From Bacteroidota bacterium (GTDB taxonomy: Bacteria > Bacteroidota > Ignavibacteria > UBA10030 > UBA8401): a stretch of DNA of 34,980 nt. Where the stretch lies: contig JAJYOI010000033.1 in assembly GCA_021796275.1 (NCBI GenBank), positions 1-34,980 of the forward strand, written 5' to 3'. A model generated the notes under the pieces. That model ran no database searches. It was given only the letters and a program-made list of their open reading frames with translations, and was not told the DNA's origin. A program made the translations under genes and the position numbers. Positions within the stretch are counted from its first letter, which is position 1, and every line of letters begins with the position of its first letter. Shown here piece after piece: positions 1 through 8,547 of this stretch.

Positions 1-772
1 TGCAAAAGGCGTGAAGGAACTGATCATCATCGGCCAGGATACAACGTACTACGGACTTGACTTGTACGGCAAACGAAAACTTGCGTCGCTTCTTCGTTCG
101 CTCGCAACGGTGAAAGAATTAGAATGGATTCGGCTGATGTACGCATATCCGGCAAAGTTTCCGCTCGATATTCTCGAAGTTTTTGCAGAAAATCCGAAGA
201 TATGTCCGTACATTGATATGCCGATTCAACACGCGTCTGATGAAGTATTGAAATCAATGCGGCGCGGCATTACACGCCATGCAATGACGGAATTGATCAG
301 CAAAATCCGTGTTGCGGTTCCCGGTATCGCGCTCCGCACGACGCTCATTACCGGTTATCCGAACGAAACAGAAAGCGATGTGCATGAACTGATCGAATTC
401 ATGAAAGAAGTAAAGTTCGACAGGCTTGGTGTGTTCACGTATTCTCAAGAAGACGACACAGCCGCATACGCGTTTGGAGACCCGATCCCTCAGGAAGAAA
501 AAGAAATCCGTCGTGCGCGCATTATGGAAGTGCAGCGGGAAATTTCCATCCGGCGGAATGAAGAAAAGATCGGCTCGGTTGTCCGGGCAGTTATCGAACG
601 GGAAGAAGACGGTACGTTTGTCGGCAGGACTGTGTGGGATGCCCCCGAAATTGATAATGAGATTTTCATTGCCGCTCCGTCTGAACGCCAACTTTCTATC
701 GGAACATTTGTTGATGTACAGGTGACGGATGCTGAAGAATACGATCTGTACGGCGAAGTTTTAGAGCGGTAG
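1..772 (+). CDS. rimO: Ribosomal protein S12 methylthiotransferase RimO, C-terminal part (5' truncated by window edge)
   Basis: Open frame continues to window start; 'IGQDTTYYGLDLYGKRKLASLLR', 'RLMYAYP', 'YIDMPIQHASDEVLKSMRRG', 'LRTTLITGYPNETESDV' are RimO radical-SAM motifs; C-terminal TRAM-like tail. Confidence 0.93.
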   Translation, partial: AKGVKELIIIGQDTTYYGLDLYGKRKLASLLRSLATVKELEWIRLMYAYPAKFPLDILEVFAENPKICPYIDMPIQHASDEVLKSMRRGITRHAMTELISKIRVAVPGIALRTTLITGYPNETESDVHELIEFMKEVKFDRLGVFTYSQEDDTAAYAFGDPIPQEEKEIRRARIMEVQREISIRRNEEKIGSVVRAVIEREEDGTFVGRTVWDAPEIDNEIFIAAPSERQLSIGTFVDVQVTDAEEYDLYGEVLER

Positions 773-782
773 AATCTTTTTT

Positions 783-2105
783 GTGACGGAAGCCAATGTG
801 AGAAAATTCACCTTCCATATTGTTGTCGCAGCGCTAAGCAGCATACTCGTGCTGATGCCGCTGCATGCACAAGTGGAGAATCAGTCTCGCGTGCCGCCTT
901 CCGGCGCCCCGTATTTCAATCTTGATGCAATCAGTTTCATGGCAGCCGATTCGTCTGGTGCACGCATTGATGTGTACGTGCAAATTCCGTATGAAAATCT
1001 GCGCTTTGTTGCTTCCGACTCATCATTTGTTGCTACCTATGAGATCACCATTGACGTTCTTGACAACGATGATGCCGATGTGTTTGAAAAGTCGTGGGAT
1101 GAAGAAGTAAAGGTCGGAAATTTCGGCGAGACACAATCGAAACAAGCATACAGCCTGACACGACGCTCATTCTCATTAGTTGCTGGAAAGTACAGCATGC
1201 ATGTTCGTGTTCAGGACAGCGAAACACGAAAAGAATCTCTGAAAAAAGCAAAATTGACCATCGCCGATTACTCTCATGAAGCGTTTGGCCTGAGCGATAT
1301 CATGCTCTTAAATCGTATTACGAAGAACGGCGAGAATAATTCTATCGTTCCGAATATTTCCGGCAATTTGGATGAAATGCAAAACGGTTTCAATCTCTTT
1401 TTTGAAGTGTATAATCAAACGCCGGCGGATTCGGTGGAGTTTACATATCGTGTGGTGGATAAAAAAGGGCGCGATCTGTATTCTCAAAAAGAAATTCGCC
1501 CTTTGAATGGAAAACGTACGCAAATCATTACACAAATTGACAGCGCAAATTTTCCTGTCGGACAGTACACTCTCGCTGTTGATGCTCGGACAGTAGTCGA
1601 TGTGCACAATTCCGAGTCGGTTGCGATTGAAAAGCAACGCTGGTTCTTTGCGCGCTGGCGTGATTTCCCCGCAACAACGAGCGACATCGATCTTGCAATT
1701 CGGCAGCTTCGCTACATCGCGAAAGATGCGGAATATGACTCACTGACTTCAGCATCAACATTGGCAGAAAAGCAAATTTTGTTCCGCAGGTTTTGGGAGC
1801 GGCGTAATCCCAGTCAGGGTTCGCGGCACAATCTCTATATGGAAGAATATTACGGGCGCGTGCAATATGCGAACGACCACTTTTCGCATTACATTGACGG
1901 CTGGCGCACCGATATGGGAATGGTGTATATTGTCCTTGGCCCGCCTGACAACGTTGACCGTCATCCGTTCGATTATGATTCGAAACCGTACGAAGTTTGG
2001 TCGTACTACGATTTGAATCGCTCGCTGGTTTTTGTTGATGATACCGGTTTCGGGGATTATAAATTGTACACTCCAATCTGGGATATTCTTCAGCACCTGA
2101 AGTGA
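783..2105 (+). CDS. GWxTD domain-containing secreted protein
   Basis: GTG start; N-terminal signal peptide (FTFHIVVAALSSILVLMPLHAQ); C-terminal 'IDGWRTDMGMVYIVLGPPDNVDRHPF' GWxTD motif. Confidence 0.85.
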   Translation: MTEANVRKFTFHIVVAALSSILVLMPLHAQVENQSRVPPSGAPYFNLDAISFMAADSSGARIDVYVQIPYENLRFVASDSSFVATYEITIDVLDNDDADVFEKSWDEEVKVGNFGETQSKQAYSLTRRSFSLVAGKYSMHVRVQDSETRKESLKKAKLTIADYSHEAFGLSDIMLLNRITKNGENNSIVPNISGNLDEMQNGFNLFFEVYNQTPADSVEFTYRVVDKKGRDLYSQKEIRPLNGKRTQIITQIDSANFPVGQYTLAVDARTVVDVHNSESVAIEKQRWFFARWRDFPATTSDIDLAIRQLRYIAKDAEYDSLTSASTLAEKQILFRRFWERRNPSQGSRHNLYMEEYYGRVQYANDHFSHYIDGWRTDMGMVYIVLGPPDNVDRHPFDYDSKPYEVWSYYDLNRSLVFVDDTGFGDYKLYTPIWDILQHLK

Positions 2106-2146
2106 GCGTGTGTTGCGTGTTCAGCTCCGAAGGAGTTTTTCAGACA

Positions 2147-3943
2147 ATGAAACACCCTGCAGCAAATCACACCCCGATTCTACTCGCCGTTGTTCTTCTT
2201 CAGATGAGTTTGCTGTCAACGGTATTTTCACAACAGCGTGTGAGTGAAATTTCAGTCCGTGGCAACGAATATTTTTCTGCGCGCGAACTTCTTTCTTTTC
2301 TTACTGTAAAACCCGGCGATCAATATGCTTCCGCCGTGCCGGATAGTTCTATCGCTGAGCTTCTCCGTCGTTATCGGGATGAAGGTTTTTTTTTCACACG
2401 CGTGGATTCGGTGCGGAAACAATTGAGCAGCGACAGTTCGTCGGTTGCATTGACTTTTTTTCTTGATGAAGGAACGCAGTCGGTTATTCACTGGTTCACC
2501 ATAGACGGCAATACCGTATTTCAGGAGAAAGAAATCCGATCTCGGTTTCAAACGTCACCCGGTAAACCGTTGAATCAAACTGTTCTGGAAAAGGACATTG
2601 ATATGCTCCTTGATGACTATGAGAATAATGGTTACCCGCTGGCAAGCATAACCGTTGATTCAGTGAGGCTCGATTCATCCGATCATTCGAAATTATTTTT
2701 CGCGCTTGTTGTTCATCAGGGACCGGCCGTGTTCCTCGATGAAATCAGCGTTACCGGCAACACGGCAACAAAAGGCTTCGTTGTAGAACGCGAAGCTCGG
2801 TTGGAAAAAGATGAATTGTACCGGCAAAAAAGAATAGAACGAATTCGTCATCGTCTGGAACGGCTTGGGATTTTTTCTTCTGTCTCTGAACCGGAACTAT
2901 ATTTGAAATTGAACCCGGAACATGCCACAAGCGTACACGGCGGCTTGCGCATTAATGTTCAGGATGAAAACACGAACAATTTCGACGGCATCATTGGGTA
3001 CGTTCCTGCGCCGGCCGCCGGAGGCGCGAGCTATCTCACCGGCAACGTGCTCGTTTCGATGCGAAATCTTTTTGGTACCGGCCGTGCCACAACGATACAC
3101 TGGTTGCGGGAAAGTGCCGTAACGCAGGAACTTGAACTCAGTTATTTTGAGCCGTGGGTTGCCGGCTACCCGGTTAATGCGGGAGTAGATTTGTTTCAGC
3201 GCAAACAAGACTCTTCCTATGTCACGACGCGCGTCAATGGCCGTGCCGATCTTCTTGTCAGCGATCAATTTTCTATAGGCGGATTAGTAAAGTGGAATTC
3301 AGTCTATCCGTCTTCGTCGCTCAATTATTTTACCGTATTCGAAAGCAACGAACTTTCTTTCGGCGTGGACATGCGGTATGACACGCGCGATAATCTTCTT
3401 AATCCAACGCACGGTGTGCTGTATTCGACGTCGTACGAACGCGGAACTAAACACATTCCCGGGCCTGAGCAATATCTTTCGTTGATCGCGGTAAAAAATT
3501 ATGTTCAGCAGCGAGTGACTGTTGATCTTGAAACATACGTTTCGCTTGCCGTGCAGCACGTTGCGGTTCTCACATTACATGGACGACAAATCACATCAAG
3601 TCATATTGAACAAAGCGATTTGTATCAGCTTGGCGGAACAAATACCGTCCGCGGTTACCGCGAGAATCAATTTTATGGCTCGCAAATGGTCTGGACAAAC
3701 CTTGAATATCGTTATCTGACCGGACGGGCATCGAGCTTTTTTGGATTTTTTGATGCCGGATATTTTTCCCGGCCTGCCGATGCGTTGCGCAGTATTGTTG
3801 AGCAGCAGCAGCTCATCTACGGTTACGGCGTGGGGATGCGTGTTGAAACTGCGCTCGGCATTATTGGCGTAAGCTTTGCGCTGGGCAAAGGCGATACGTT
3901 CAGCACGGGAAAAATTCATTTTGGATTGGAAAATAATTTTTAA
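2147..3943 (+). CDS. Omp85/BamA-family outer membrane protein (POTRA repeats plus surface-antigen barrel)
   Basis: ATG at 2147 preceded by aaggag; signal peptide; POTRA-like 'VSEISVRGNEYFSARELLSFL', 'DEISVTGNTATKGFVVEREARL'; barrel 'MRYDTRDNLLNPTHGVLYS', 'LGGTNTVRGYRENQFYG', C-terminal Phe. Confidence 0.9.
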   Translation: MKHPAANHTPILLAVVLLQMSLLSTVFSQQRVSEISVRGNEYFSARELLSFLTVKPGDQYASAVPDSSIAELLRRYRDEGFFFTRVDSVRKQLSSDSSSVALTFFLDEGTQSVIHWFTIDGNTVFQEKEIRSRFQTSPGKPLNQTVLEKDIDMLLDDYENNGYPLASITVDSVRLDSSDHSKLFFALVVHQGPAVFLDEISVTGNTATKGFVVEREARLEKDELYRQKRIERIRHRLERLGIFSSVSEPELYLKLNPEHATSVHGGLRINVQDENTNNFDGIIGYVPAPAAGGASYLTGNVLVSMRNLFGTGRATTIHWLRESAVTQELELSYFEPWVAGYPVNAGVDLFQRKQDSSYVTTRVNGRADLLVSDQFSIGGLVKWNSVYPSSSLNYFTVFESNELSFGVDMRYDTRDNLLNPTHGVLYSTSYERGTKHIPGPEQYLSLIAVKNYVQQRVTVDLETYVSLAVQHVAVLTLHGRQITSSHIEQSDLYQLGGTNTVRGYRENQFYGSQMVWTNLEYRYLTGRASSFFGFFDAGYFSRPADALRSIVEQQQLIYGYGVGMRVETALGIIGVSFALGKGDTFSTGKIHFGLENNF

Positions 3944-3959
3944 CACATACTCACATTTC

Positions 3960-4808
3960 ATGTTGAAAATTCCTTTGGAAAAGATCAAGCCCTACATTAC
4001 GCTCATTCGCCTGTCGAACTTTATCATCACCGCCGCTTCTGTATTTGTTTCCTGCATTCTTGCGGGAGCAACGCGCGCGATGATTGCAGAAATGCTGGCG
4101 GCATCCTTCGCCGCCGGTTTGATTGGCGGAGGCGGAATGGTGATCAACGATTATTTTGATCTTGAGATCGACCGCATCAACAAACCGAAGCGTCCGCTGC
4201 CCAGTGGCGCAGTCACTCGCCGCGCAGCATTGACGTTTTGGATTATTCTTTCTTCCTCTGGTTTATTTCTGAATCTTTTTTTACCTTCGACAGCAGGAAT
4301 AATTGCAATCGGTGCGGCTGCTATCATTTTTTTCTACAGCAAAGTGTTGAAACGCACGCCGCTTTTTGGAAATCTTACCGTCGGCGCGCTCACCGCGCTG
4401 GCGTTCATTTACGGAGGCGCCGCTGTCGGTAATATCGGTCGTGCAGTCATGCCGGCGGTATTTGCATTTTTGATCAATGTGGGAAGAGAAATCATTAAAG
4501 ATATGGAAGATGTGGAAGGCGACATCCAAAACGACGCTGTAACGTTTCCGGTCAAGTTTGGGATGCGGCGCGCTGCCGCTCTTGCCACAATTTTCCTTTT
4601 TGCTGTGATTGGTTCTACGATTATTCCATTTGCGAATCAACAATACGGTTCAATGTATTTCATTATTGTCAACATCGGCGTGAATGCCGTGCTCATCGTC
4701 GTGCTCGCTTCATTGTGGAAAAATCAGTCGCAGCAAAATCTTCATCGCTTGAGTTCAATTCTGAAATATGATATGTTCATTGGATTGATTGCGATTTATC
4801 TTGGGTGA
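3960..4808 (+). CDS. UbiA-family prenyltransferase, (di)geranylgeranylglyceryl phosphate synthase-like
   Basis: Multi-TM; 'NDYFDLEIDRINKPKRPLPSG' and 'GREIIKDMEDVEGD' Asp-rich motifs. Confidence 0.85.
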   Translation: MLKIPLEKIKPYITLIRLSNFIITAASVFVSCILAGATRAMIAEMLAASFAAGLIGGGGMVINDYFDLEIDRINKPKRPLPSGAVTRRAALTFWIILSSSGLFLNLFLPSTAGIIAIGAAAIIFFYSKVLKRTPLFGNLTVGALTALAFIYGGAAVGNIGRAVMPAVFAFLINVGREIIKDMEDVEGDIQNDAVTFPVKFGMRRAAALATIFLFAVIGSTIIPFANQQYGSMYFIIVNIGVNAVLIVVLASLWKNQSQQNLHRLSSILKYDMFIGLIAIYLG

Positions 4809-4824
4809 GTTTTTGCAAGATGGA

Positions 4825-4862
4825 CTCCGCCTCTGAGGTGGAGCCTGTCTCTGAAATAACTC
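4825..4862. repeat. Intergenic palindromic repeat (family with 27911-27948)
   Basis: CTCCGCCT-ctg-AGGTGGAG stem, then AGCCTGTCTCTGA; resembles the element at 27911-27948. Confidence 0.5.
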
Positions 4863-4876
4863 ATCTCTAACTTCGT

Positions 4877-5530
4877 ATGAACACTGCGGACCTTCTTACG
4901 GTTGAACGAACGTTTTGGTCGTCCGGCATTACACAGATTGCCGGCGTGGATGAAGCCGGACGCGGTCCGCTTGCAGGCCCTGTGGTGGCGGCGGCGGTAA
5001 TTTTTCCGCGGGAAATGATTATTCCCGGCGTCAACGATTCAAAACAGTTAACGGAAAAACGACGCGAAGTGTTGTTTGATGAAATTCAACGATATGCCGC
5101 TGCTGTTGGAGTTGGCATTGTCGGCCACGAAGTCATTGACCGCATCAATATTCTGCAAGCATCAATGTTAGCCATGCATAAAGCCGTTGACAATCTTTTC
5201 ATTCCGCCGCAGCAGCTTTTGGTGGATGGAAATTTTTTTGCTCATGAGACCATTCCGGTTGAGAATATTATCAGAGGAGACACGTTGTCTCATTCCATTG
5301 CCGCCGCGTCAATCATTGCAAAGGTGACGCGGGACCGCATGATGAGAGAATTCGACCGCGAATTTCCTGATTACGGATTCGGCAAACACAAAGGATACGG
5401 TACGCGCGCGCATATTGAAGCGATCCGGCGTTACGGATTTTGCCCCATTCACCGCCGCTCGTTTCATATCTCGTCCGACGAACATCTGGAACACAGAAAG
5501 AATGAATCAGAATCAATCACCACAGAATAA
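4877..5530 (+). CDS. rnhB: Ribonuclease HII
   Basis: 'IAGVDEAGRGPLAGPVVAAAVIF', 'GVNDSKQLTEKRRE', 'SIAAASIIAKVTRDRMM', 'YGFGKHKGYGT'. Confidence 0.95.
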   Translation: MNTADLLTVERTFWSSGITQIAGVDEAGRGPLAGPVVAAAVIFPREMIIPGVNDSKQLTEKRREVLFDEIQRYAAAVGVGIVGHEVIDRINILQASMLAMHKAVDNLFIPPQQLLVDGNFFAHETIPVENIIRGDTLSHSIAAASIIAKVTRDRMMREFDREFPDYGFGKHKGYGTRAHIEAIRRYGFCPIHRRSFHISSDEHLEHRKNESESITTE

Positions 5531-6197
5531 TCCTCAGCACAAAGTTGCCGCGTTGCTTGCAGCAGCGAATTCCGGCAAACCCATTTCCGCTGAACAAAAG
5601 AATTATAGCGCGGGTGTCATTGCGGCACGTGTTGTAAAACATGACGGCGTTGTTCTTGAGTCTTCAGAAAGCGGAAGCATAGCAGAATTTGAAGATGCCG
5701 CCGGCGCTGTGAATTGCGCCATTGATATCCAGTCGAGGCTCGCCGAGTACAATCATCTTCACTTTGATACCGGGAGTATTGAGTTGAGCATTGGAATCCA
5801 TTACGGTGAAATATTTTCTTCGGAAGGAAAGATGATTGGGAGCGGCATTGACGGCGCACGCAGTGTGGTGGAGATTGTTCCGGCAGGAAAAATTTATATT
5901 ACGCGCGATGGCTTTCGCCGAATACGCGCCGTCCTTCAATTGAAAACTGAAGCTGCCGGCACGCGGTCTCTTTCCCCAAACACCGAGCCGGTGCAGGTTT
6001 TTTCGATCCTGTGGGAATCGGTGAAAACCGACATGGAAGCGTCGCTGAAGCGGTTGGAGAAAGATGATTTTCATCGCACGGCGATCACGCTTCCTCAGAA
6101 TGCCCCGGCAATTTCTCGCAGAAAAAAATCGCCGATGATTGTTTTTGTTATCATTGTCATCGTGTTTTTATTTCTCAGATATTTTCATGTGATCTGA
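5502..6197 (+). CDS. Degenerate class III nucleotidyl cyclase-like domain with C-terminal TM anchor
   Basis: 'VVKHDGVVLESSESGSIAEFEDAAGAVNCAIDIQSRL' and 'LSIGIHYGEIF...GSGIDGARSVVEIVPAGKIYITRDGFRRIR' follow the cyclase homology domain; C-terminus IVFVIIVIVFLFLRYFHVI is one TM helix. Start 5502 overlaps rnhB by 29 bp. Confidence 0.65.
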   Translation: MNQNQSPQNNPQHKVAALLAAANSGKPISAEQKNYSAGVIAARVVKHDGVVLESSESGSIAEFEDAAGAVNCAIDIQSRLAEYNHLHFDTGSIELSIGIHYGEIFSSEGKMIGSGIDGARSVVEIVPAGKIYITRDGFRRIRAVLQLKTEAAGTRSLSPNTEPVQVFSILWESVKTDMEASLKRLEKDDFHRTAITLPQNAPAISRRKKSPMIVFVIIVIVFLFLRYFHVI

Positions 6198-6562
6198 TGA
6201 CAGCGAACCCGCGTTCACGACGCGTCACAGGCAATGCTGGTGAAACTGCTGCCGTAAAGTTTTTGGAGCGCTTGGGCTATGAAATTCTTGGACGACAATA
6301 TTATTTCAATCACGGCGAGATTGATATTGTTGCGAGAGACGCCGGCGAACTTGTCTTTGTTGAAGTGAAAACCCGCCGGAGCGAGCGTTTCGGCCGCGCG
6401 GAAGAAACAGTGACGCCGAAGAAACAAGAATTGCTCCGCCGCACCGCCGAAGGGTATGTCGCTGAGAAAAATTGTATAAATAGCTCCTGCCGGTTCGATG
6501 TTGTTGCAGTACAAGTGCATGACGGAAAGGCAGAGATCACGCATTTCAAGAATGCGTTTTGA
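6197..6562 (+). CDS. YraN family protein (UPF0102, endonuclease-like)
   Basis: 'GNAGETAAVKFLERLGYEILGRQYYFNHGEIDIVARDAGELVFVEVKTRRSERFG'; ATG overlaps the previous TGA. Confidence 0.92.
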   Translation: MTANPRSRRVTGNAGETAAVKFLERLGYEILGRQYYFNHGEIDIVARDAGELVFVEVKTRRSERFGRAEETVTPKKQELLRRTAEGYVAEKNCINSSCRFDVVAVQVHDGKAEITHFKNAF

Positions 6563-6590
6563 TGCCGGGTGTCTTGAAAAATCAGATTCT

Positions 6591-6664
6591 TTCACGCAAA
6601 GTCGTGAAGGCATCAAGAAAAATTTTCCAATTCTATTCTTTGCATCTTTGCGACTTTGCATGAA
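6591..6664. repeat. Imperfect intergenic inverted repeat (GCAAAG-rich)
   Basis: Left TTCACGCAAAGTCGTGAAGGCATCAAGAAAAA; reverse complement of right TTCATGCAAAGTCGCAAAGATGCAAAGAATA. Confidence 0.6.
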
Positions 6665-6697
6665 TTTTATTTCACAAAATTATTCGGAGGTTCCACA

Positions 6698-8449
6698 ATG
6701 AACATAGCACTTGTGATGATTGGCTCCAGCATCATTCTCATTCTGGGATATACGCTCTACAGCCGGTTGATCGCCAGATACATGGGACCGGATGAATCCC
6801 GCCGTACCCCCGCAGTGGAAATCAACGACGGACACGATTACGTTCCGACAAAACCGTGGATTTTGTTTGGCCATCACTTTGCCGCCATCGCCGCTGCCGG
6901 GCCGATTGTTGGTCCCGCATTGGCGTTGTATTTCGGATTTATGCCGGCGTGGCTGTGGATTATCTTCGGCGTGATTTTTATCGGTGCGGTGCACGACTTC
7001 ACGGCGCTGTTCGTTGCGGTGCGCGAAGGCGGCAGATCGGTCGCCGAGGTAGCGCGCAAAACGTTGGGCAAGGCCGGGTTCGTGTTTTATGTCGCATTTG
7101 CTATCATCTTGTGTCTTCTTGTCATCGCTGCATTTTTGCAATTGACAGCCATCGCACTGACGTCGAGCCTGCCGCCTGATGATGTCAATCTTACTGCGGC
7201 GACTGCCGGCTTGCATTTGATTCAGCAAAACGGCGCACTGCGTGTGCAAATCGGCGGCGTTGCTTCCGCATCAGTCATTGTGATGACATTGCTTGCACCG
7301 GGCATCGGCTGGATGATTTATAAGAAAAAAATGAATATCTGGTTCATCAGTGTTACGGCATTCGTGATCTCGATGGGTTCAATTGTTCTCGGCTATTATT
7401 TCCCAATTTCTCTCGATCCGAATTTGTGGATCATCATCATCACATGCTATGTTTTTGTCGCATCATGGATTCCTGTGTGGCTCATTCTTCAGCCCAGAGA
7501 TTTTGTGAACGCTCAGGTTTTGTATTTAGGATTAGCATCAATGGTTGTCGGCGTTATTGGCGCCGGAATTGGCGGAGCGGTGATCAATGTTCCGTCCTGG
7601 AATGTCAGCCAGGCAATGACAGCGCCGAATCTCGGCACGCTCTGGCCCTTTCTCTTTATCACGATCGCATGCGGTGCGGCGTCGGGCGCACACGGATTGA
7701 TTTGCGGCGGCACATCGTGCAAACAGCTTTCCAACGAAAAGCACGCGCGCATCATCGGTTACGGCGGAATGTTGCTGGAAGGTTTGCTGGCGTTGTGCGT
7801 CATCCTCATTATCTCCGGCGGCATGAGCTTCGATAAATATATCAGCATTGTCTATCCGGTAAAAGGCGGGAGCAATGCGCCGCTCGCGTTCGCGCTTGGA
7901 CTGGGAAATATTTTGGAAAAAGGCGTCGGTTTGCCGGTAGTGTTCGGCACGATTTGGGGAATTCTTCTGCTTGAAGGATTTCTTGTCACGACGATTGATG
8001 CACTCGTTCGCTTGTCCCGTTATTTGTTTGAAGAATTGTGGCTGACAATTATAGACAACCCGCCGGCGATTCTGCGAAGCAAAGCATTCAACAGCCTTCT
8101 CGTTGTCGTTGGATTTTTGTCGCTGACGTTCACTAATGCATATCTGAAAATCTGGCCCATCTTCGGCGCAGCCAATCAATTGCTTGCAGCGCTGACCTTG
8201 ATCGCCGTTACAGCATGGCTTGCGCAGAAGGCGAAAAAATATTGGTTCACGGCGATTCCCGCCGCGTTTATGGTGATCACGACGATCGCATCGCTTGTCA
8301 TTCTTCTCGGGCGCTATGTGAATTTCGGAAGCTGGTCGCTTGTGTTCACCGATATTCTTTTGCTCATTCTCTCTGCCGGTGTTGTCGGAATGACATTCAA
8401 ATATTTTTTCACTCTGCGGGCAAAGCTGGCGGCTGAAGCGGGGAAGTAG
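6698..8449 (+). CDS. cstA: Carbon starvation protein CstA family transporter
   Basis: ATG 6698 after cggagg; 'VPTKPWILFGHHFAAIAAAGPIVGPALALYFGFMPAWLWIIFG', 'GAASGAHGLICGGTSCKQLSNE'; multi-TM. Confidence 0.93.
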   Translation: MNIALVMIGSSIILILGYTLYSRLIARYMGPDESRRTPAVEINDGHDYVPTKPWILFGHHFAAIAAAGPIVGPALALYFGFMPAWLWIIFGVIFIGAVHDFTALFVAVREGGRSVAEVARKTLGKAGFVFYVAFAIILCLLVIAAFLQLTAIALTSSLPPDDVNLTAATAGLHLIQQNGALRVQIGGVASASVIVMTLLAPGIGWMIYKKKMNIWFISVTAFVISMGSIVLGYYFPISLDPNLWIIIITCYVFVASWIPVWLILQPRDFVNAQVLYLGLASMVVGVIGAGIGGAVINVPSWNVSQAMTAPNLGTLWPFLFITIACGAASGAHGLICGGTSCKQLSNEKHARIIGYGGMLLEGLLALCVILIISGGMSFDKYISIVYPVKGGSNAPLAFALGLGNILEKGVGLPVVFGTIWGILLLEGFLVTTIDALVRLSRYLFEELWLTIIDNPPAILRSKAFNSLLVVVGFLSLTFTNAYLKIWPIFGAANQLLAALTLIAVTAWLAQKAKKYWFTAIPAAFMVITTIASLVILLGRYVNFGSWSLVFTDILLLILSAGVVGMTFKYFFTLRAKLAAEAGK

Positions 8450-8476
8450 CAACAGGATGATTTTTTTAGTTCTGTG

Positions 8477-8516
8477 AAAAGAGAGAGCGAAATAATTTGT
8501 CACTCTCTCTTTTTTG
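8477..8516 (+). terminator. Rho-independent terminator after cstA
   Basis: aaaagagagag...ctctctcttttttg hairpin with T-tract 3' of the cstA stop. Confidence 0.7.
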
Positions 8517-8547
8517 TTTTTCTCGTTAAAAAACTATATTATTTAGC

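Noticed and set aside
7538-8503. 321-aa antisense ORF opposite cstA
   Set aside because: Composition is typical of a shadow frame opposite a strongly coding gene; no recognisable domain.
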